NCBI GenBank assembly: GCA_023433655.1
Contig: JAEYUE010000040.1
Location: 1-35,444 of the forward strand
Origin: Pseudomonadota bacterium
Lineage (GTDB): Bacteria; Pseudomonadota; Alphaproteobacteria; Caulobacterales; Caulobacteraceae
DNA: 35,444 bases
Reading direction: 5' to 3'
In this document: positions 32,184-35,444 of the stretch, piece after piece
How the letters are laid out: each line of letters opens with the position of its first letter
Position numbering within the stretch: position 1 is the stretch's first letter
Translations under genes and position numbers: made by a program
Notes under the pieces: model-generated
What the model saw: only the letters and a program-made list of their open reading frames with translations
Told to the model about the DNA's origin: nothing
Databases searched by the model: none

Positions 32184-33596
32184 TCAGGAGATGCGGAAGA
32201 AGATGTGGAAGAGTTCCGGAAAGAGGAAGGCGAGCAGGTCGTCCCACTCGCAGACCGTGGCGTAGCGGGTGCTGCCGGCCCGGATCTCGTCAGCGGTAAG
32301 TTTCGCCTTGGCCTGCCAATTTCCGGTCCGATCCTGTGACTTGAGGGTTTCCGCATGCCCGTAGTGGTTCAGCATCCGGAAAAACGGCAAGAGGCGACCT
32401 GGAAATTGGTCATGCAGGTGGTGCGCGACCTCGGGCAAGTTCCTGTAGTTCCACCCTTCCGGCACACCTGTTCGGGCGGTGATGACCATGCGCATCCATC
32501 GTTCAAGATCGCCGTCGCCGGAATAGGTCGGGAATCGGATGCCGATGGCTGTGAAACGGTCGTGGAAAGCCGCCCATGCCGCCATTCGATCTTCAAATCC
32601 GCCGCGGCTCGGCCAAGGGGATCGCCAATAGTCTATGAACTGGCTGCGCAGGGCGTCGTCCCGCGCAGCCTTGTCGGCCTGCAGGGCAGCCTGTGCGGCC
32701 TCCTGGTCCGCCAGAGCCTTCGCCCGCAGCGTCGCCTCCTCGCCGGCGACGTCGACCAGAAAGGCTCGCTGGCCGCCGGCGTCGAGGGTCAGGGCGGCGA
32801 AGTCCACGATCGCGGAGCGCCACTGGTCTTCGGAGCCGGGAACCGGATGCCAGCAGCGGATACGGAACCGGCCCATGGCTTCAGACTGTGCGGCGGTCTC
32901 CTCGTCGACTACGAGGGCGTTGGAGTTGTTGGGAAAGACGATATCGTCTTCGGTCAGGCGGCGGCGGCCCGGGTCGAAGCTGGCGAGCACCCAGACCAGG
33001 AGGGCGCCCTCGGCGCGGTAGAAGGTCCGCCGGCCAACGATCACTGACAAGAAGGTCGTGCTGAGCTGGGCCTCGAAGGCGAGGCGCAGGCCGTTGAAGG
33101 TCGCGCTGACGTCGGGGCGGCGCGGCCCGAGGCCGGGAACGCTGGCCCGCCAGTGCTTCTCCTCGGCACCGTCCGCAAACGCCGGATCGGCGGCGATCGA
33201 CCGCATCAACAGGCGCTTGAGCCGGCGATGAGGTTCGCTCTCGGTCAGGCCTGCGTATTTCCGGGCCCGTAGGTCCAACTCCGGGAAGGTCCGGGTGACG
33301 GCGGGACAGGAGCCGTCCTCCTCGGCGTGCCGAAAGAAAAAGGCCTTGGTCGTGCTGGAGACCAGATAGGCCGGGACCCTGCATAGCGAGCAGACCAGTC
33401 GGGGCCGTCGCGACCGCATGGCCTCAAGGAGCATGTTCCGCAGGCGGATGATGCGGTCGTAGCGGTGGCGGCGGATAAGGGACGGAGCGTCGAGGAAACG
33501 CCCGGTGCGCAGGCTCAGCAATTCGCGGATCTGCGGGGCTTCCACGGCGCGGGCGGGGACGCCGGGTGCCAGGGTGATGGCGCGGCCGATGTGCAT
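32184..33596 (-). CDS. CoiA-like nuclease, DUF6035-type, with zinc finger
   Basis: A 470-residue protein. CSLC (C69, C72) with FFFRHAEEDGSC (H90, C97) forms a candidate zinc ribbon. A competence-protein-CoiA-like nuclease core follows: TESEPHRRLKRLLM (about 118-131), RRPDVSATFNGLRLAFEAQL with D162, E175 and Q177 (the D...ExQ site), then IVGRRTFYRAEGALLVWVLA. From residue 280 a helical, charged linker (EEATLRAKALADQEAAQAAL) leads to a C-terminal helical domain rich in Trp and Phe that ends FPELFHIFFRIS. I place it in the DUF6035 group from memory. It is the first gene of a two-gene unit with the DUF4238-like protein, directly inside the integrase end of the element, a usual place for defence cargo. 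Confidence 0.68.
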   Translation of the reverse strand: MHIGRAITLAPGVPARAVEAPQIRELLSLRTGRFLDAPSLIRRHRYDRIIRLRNMLLEAMRSRRPRLVCSLCRVPAYLVSSTTKAFFFRHAEEDGSCPAVTRTFPELDLRARKYAGLTESEPHRRLKRLLMRSIAADPAFADGAEEKHWRASVPGLGPRRPDVSATFNGLRLAFEAQLSTTFLSVIVGRRTFYRAEGALLVWVLASFDPGRRRLTEDDIVFPNNSNALVVDEETAAQSEAMGRFRIRCWHPVPGSEDQWRSAIVDFAALTLDAGGQRAFLVDVAGEEATLRAKALADQEAAQAALQADKAARDDALRSQFIDYWRSPWPSRGGFEDRMAAWAAFHDRFTAIGIRFPTYSGDGDLERWMRMVITARTGVPEGWNYRNLPEVAHHLHDQFPGRLLPFFRMLNHYGHAETLKSQDRTGNWQAKAKLTADEIRAGSTRYATVCEWDDLLAFLFPELFHIFFRIS

Positions 33597-33707
33597 GACA
33601 TCTCGATTCCGGCTGTCGCCAGCGCAGGACGCCCTGCGAATCAGCCAAGGAGAGACGATGGTCTCATCCTGAACCCCGCCCCGACAACAGTCTGCGACGC
33701 GAGCGGG

Positions 33708-35102
33708 CTAGCCTTCGCGGGCGGGAGAGGCCTCCGCCTCCAGGTCGTTGGCCGCTTCAAGGCCGAAGAGGGTGGTTCGGTGCACCCCCGCCGGCAGCCG
33801 GGGCTCCGGGGCCTCCTGGCGGACTATGCGCAGCAGCAGGGACTCCCAGGCGCGAAGCGCCGCCCGCTTTTCGCTCATGTATTCGTTGACGTCGTAGTGG
33901 ACGCTGGACACCAGCGCGCCGCCCCCGCTGTCGGTCTCGTGGCCGAGCACCTTGGAGCGGATCAGCGGCGAGACCTTCAGACGTTCGCTGGTGAGGATGG
34001 TCGAGCCCGTGCGGCGGAGATCGTGAACGGTGAGGTCCTCGACGTCGAGCACGTCGCGCAGTCGATCCATCGCCCGGGTGAGCGCCTCGGCGTTGATCGG
34101 AAGGGTGAGGTCGCCGGGACTGGGGAAGACCGGCCCGTGTGTGCGATCGGCGGGCAGCTTCGACAGGGCCAGAGCCTCCCGGATCAGTTCGATCGCGTAA
34201 GGCGGCAGGGGGACCTGGTGCGGGCGGCCGCCCTTCATCCGCTCAGATCCGATCAGCCAGGTCGCCTGATCCAGGTCGAGCTCGGCCAGATCCATCCCGG
34301 CGATCTCCTTGCGCCTCTGCAGCAGGAGGATGGCGAGCTGGAGCGCGATCCGGACGGGCCGGCCGACGTTCACGGCGTCGCCGTCGGGCGTGCGCAGCTC
34401 GTCGCTTTCCAATGCTGCCCAGAGACGGCGCAGGACCGGATCCTTCCAGATTCGCCGGCGCGGCCTGGAGCTGAAGAAGGCCGGGAAGCCCATGGCTGGA
34501 TTGGTCTGCACCAGATCCTCGCCGATGGCGTAGTTGAACACCTGCCGGATGATCGCCTGCACACGGTTGGTCTGGGCGCCGATGCCCTGGGCGACCATGC
34601 CGCGCAGCAGATCCTTCACCACCAGCCGGGTCACAATCGAAACCGGCAGGTGGGACAGGACGGGTTCGATGTGGCGCGCCGCCAGGCGCTTTTCATAGGC
34701 GAGGGTCTCGGGGCGCTTCACCTTGCGCTTGGGCTGCCATTCGCCGCGCTCGCAGGCGCCCCAGTAGCTCTCCATCAGGCGGCCGAAGGTGTCCAAGGCG
34801 TTCAGCCGGGCGGCCAGCCGGGCTTCGCGGCGCTCCTGCTCCGGGTCGCCGCCATGGTGGATCATGGACCGGAGCCGCCCCGCCTCGCTTCGCGCGTCCT
34901 TCAGTCCGAACGTCGGATAGCTTCCGATGGTGTGCCGGGCATGGCGCCCGTCGGGCGCGCGATAGCGGAGGAACCAGGTGCGGACCCCCTTGGCCGTGAT
35001 CCGGATCGAGAGCCCCGCGCAACCCGCGTCGTGGACCTCCATCCGGTCGCCGGTTTGCGGCTTCGCCGAGGCGATGAACCGGTCCGTCAGCGTCGTTTTC
35101 AC
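33708..35102 (-). CDS. Tyrosine recombinase/integrase (P4-type, DUF4102 N-terminus)
   Basis: A 464-residue integrase. Residues 1-85 are the DUF4102 arm-binding domain (LTDRFIASAKPQTGDRMEVH, GLSIRITAKGVRTWFLRYR, IGSYPTFGLKDARSEA). Residues about 105-200 are the SAM-like core-binding domain. The catalytic domain follows with R263 (QRRKEI), H360 and R363 (HDLRRTG), H388 (LGHET) and the nucleophile Y403 (VHYDVNEYMSEKRAAL). All are present, so it is probably active. The GTG at 35102 is chosen because GGAGG lies 6 nt upstream; the frame to 35171 lacks family similarity. It lies about 180 bp from a tRNA-Arg 3' fragment, its probable attachment site. It integrates and, with an AlpA-type helper, excises the element. 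Confidence 0.93.
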   Translation of the reverse strand: MKTTLTDRFIASAKPQTGDRMEVHDAGCAGLSIRITAKGVRTWFLRYRAPDGRHARHTIGSYPTFGLKDARSEAGRLRSMIHHGGDPEQERREARLAARLNALDTFGRLMESYWGACERGEWQPKRKVKRPETLAYEKRLAARHIEPVLSHLPVSIVTRLVVKDLLRGMVAQGIGAQTNRVQAIIRQVFNYAIGEDLVQTNPAMGFPAFFSSRPRRRIWKDPVLRRLWAALESDELRTPDGDAVNVGRPVRIALQLAILLLQRRKEIAGMDLAELDLDQATWLIGSERMKGGRPHQVPLPPYAIELIREALALSKLPADRTHGPVFPSPGDLTLPINAEALTRAMDRLRDVLDVEDLTVHDLRRTGSTILTSERLKVSPLIRSKVLGHETDSGGGALVSSVHYDVNEYMSEKRAALRAWESLLLRIVRQEAPEPRLPAGVHRTTLFGLEAANDLEAEASPAREG

Positions 35103-35134
35103 CGCGTCCTCCGCTTCGAAAACCAGGCCAAACC

Positions 35135-35190
35135 GGGGGTACGCTGGGGGTACAACGGGGGCCCAAATCAAGGAACTTCAGGCTACCCCC
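35135..35190. repeat. GGGGGTAC repeats, possible integrase/excisionase arm sites
   Basis: GGGGGTAC occurs at 35135-35142 and 35146-35153, 11 bp apart from start to start, and an inverted relative TACCCCC follows at 35184-35190. They lie between the integrase start and the att fragment, where arm-type sites of tyrosine recombinases and excisionases are found. Farther right the region 35191-35280 is AT-rich, with the small palindrome AACAACTTGTT, as expected for a recombination region. Confidence 0.45.
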
Positions 35191-35284
35191 GAAAACGGGG
35201 CGGATCAAACAACTTGTTGAATATGATGAGAAATGTTACACCCTGAAACAGGTTGAAACTGCTCGAAAAACGTTGTTCGACCAA

Positions 35285-35329
35285 TTCCTAAAGCCGAGGT
35301 CGGAGGTTGGAGTCCTCCCGGGGTCGCCA
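35285..35329 (+). other. att site: 3' half of a tRNA-Arg(CCU) gene
   Basis: TTCCTAA (35285-35291) is an anticodon loop with CCU at 35287-35289. The 3' anticodon strand AGCCG, variable loop AGGTC, T-arm GGAGG/loop TTGGAGT/CCTCC, acceptor strand CGGGGTC, discriminator G and encoded CCA (35327-35329) follow in correct spacing. The 5' half is absent: bases before 35285 cannot pair with the anticodon strand. The T-loop has G in place of the invariant C56, so the copy is not under tRNA selection. This is the fragment left at the far end of an element that integrated into tRNA-Arg(CCU). Confidence 0.75.
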
Positions 35330-35334
35330 TTCGC

Positions 35335-35444
35335 CTACCGCCACTTCGAGCCTTCGCCGTGCTTGCCGACGCTCTTCCATTCGGGCGGGGCGGCCTTGTG
35401 GACGTACTGCTCGGCGACCAGCCAGCCCTTCAGCGGGCGCAGCA
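35335..35444 (-). CDS. C-terminal end of an unidentified chromosomal protein (partial)
   Basis: The minus strand from the window edge reads LRPLKGWLVAEQYVHKAAPP then EWKSVGKHGEGSKWR to a TAG at 35335. Codon use is normal and the frame is open to the edge. It ends 6 bp after the att fragment, so it is the first gene of the flanking chromosome. I do not recognise the family from the 35 residues visible. Confidence 0.55.
   Translation of the reverse strand, partial: LRPLKGWLVAEQYVHKAAPPEWKSVGKHGEGSKWR

Larger units (their letters stand above)
24597..35329. mobile_element. Putative decayed integrative element at tRNA-Arg(CCU)
   Basis: The right end is supported by an integrase gene next to a tRNA-Arg 3' fragment. 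The content is typical of accessory DNA: nucleases, a toxin-antitoxin pair, AlpA-type regulators, a RadC/lytic-transglycosylase chimera and truncated genes. The left boundary is only a guess, placed after the DUF4287 gene where gene decay starts; no matching left att copy or intact tRNA-Arg was found in the window, so the element, or an older form of it, may extend beyond. Confidence 0.5.

Noticed and set aside
33465..35246. 593-codon plus-strand open frame opposite the integrase
   Set aside because: The integrase frame holds all five catalytic residues; the plus frame is Gly/Asp/His-rich, without start or motif.
35250..35329. A complete tRNA gene
   Set aside because: Only the part from the anticodon loop onward is tRNA-like; the D-arm, 5' acceptor and 5' anticodon strand are missing, and the T-loop has lost C56.

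Overview
The window is a GC-rich stretch of an alphaproteobacterial chromosome. Two TonB-dependent receptors, an ECF sigma/FecR pair, a Tat-exported PhoD phosphatase, a PQQ sugar dehydrogenase and frequent GTG/TTG starts point to Caulobacterales, perhaps Brevundimonas or Phenylobacterium. That placement is an inference; no rRNA or complete tRNA is present to fix it.

Bases 1-24.6 kb look like ordinary chromosome with several decayed patches. In order: the end of a lipoprotein gene, a Sel1-repeat protein between two REP-like repeats, a secreted HExxH metalloprotease and a small outer-membrane barrel. Next comes an ECF sigma / FecR / TonB-receptor operon (7733 down to 3924), which should be a self-signalling uptake system. 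A DoxX-like membrane protein converges on an AraC regulator. Then follow a PQQ sugar dehydrogenase, a DUF998 membrane protein, a response regulator with a degenerate receiver, PhoD with a small coupled upstream ORF, a GT-A-like glycosyltransferase, gene remnants, a second large TonB receptor with a strong terminator, an AAC(3)-I-type acetyltransferase under a TetR regulator, and a DUF4287 protein. A 13-bp AT-rich motif is shared exactly by the tetR promoter and the upstream region of the DUF998 gene.

Bases about 24.6-35.33 kb look like a decayed integrative element. The right end is defined by a tyrosine integrase (33708-35102, minus strand) and, just beyond it, the 3' half of a tRNA-Arg(CCU) gene starting at the anticodon loop (35285-35329), the classic att signature. 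Inside lie two divergent, truncated gene starts that resemble defence-protein N-termini, and an operon of SNase, PD-(D/E)XK nuclease and an unknown protein. They are followed by a RadC::lytic-transglycosylase chimera coupled to two small DNA-binding proteins (one AlpA-like), a solitary queE, a hipBA toxin-antitoxin pair with three operators at exact 50-bp steps, and a two-gene unit pairing a CoiA-like (DUF6035-type) nuclease with a DUF4238-like protein. No conjugation machinery is present. The RadC::SLT chimera suggests that an internal deletion removed the middle of the original element.

The best candidates for something undescribed are the CoiA-like nuclease/DUF4238-like pair next to the integrase, the PD-(D/E)XK/unknown-protein coupled pair, and the RadC::SLT fusion. 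All function statements rest on reading motifs by eye; no database search was run.
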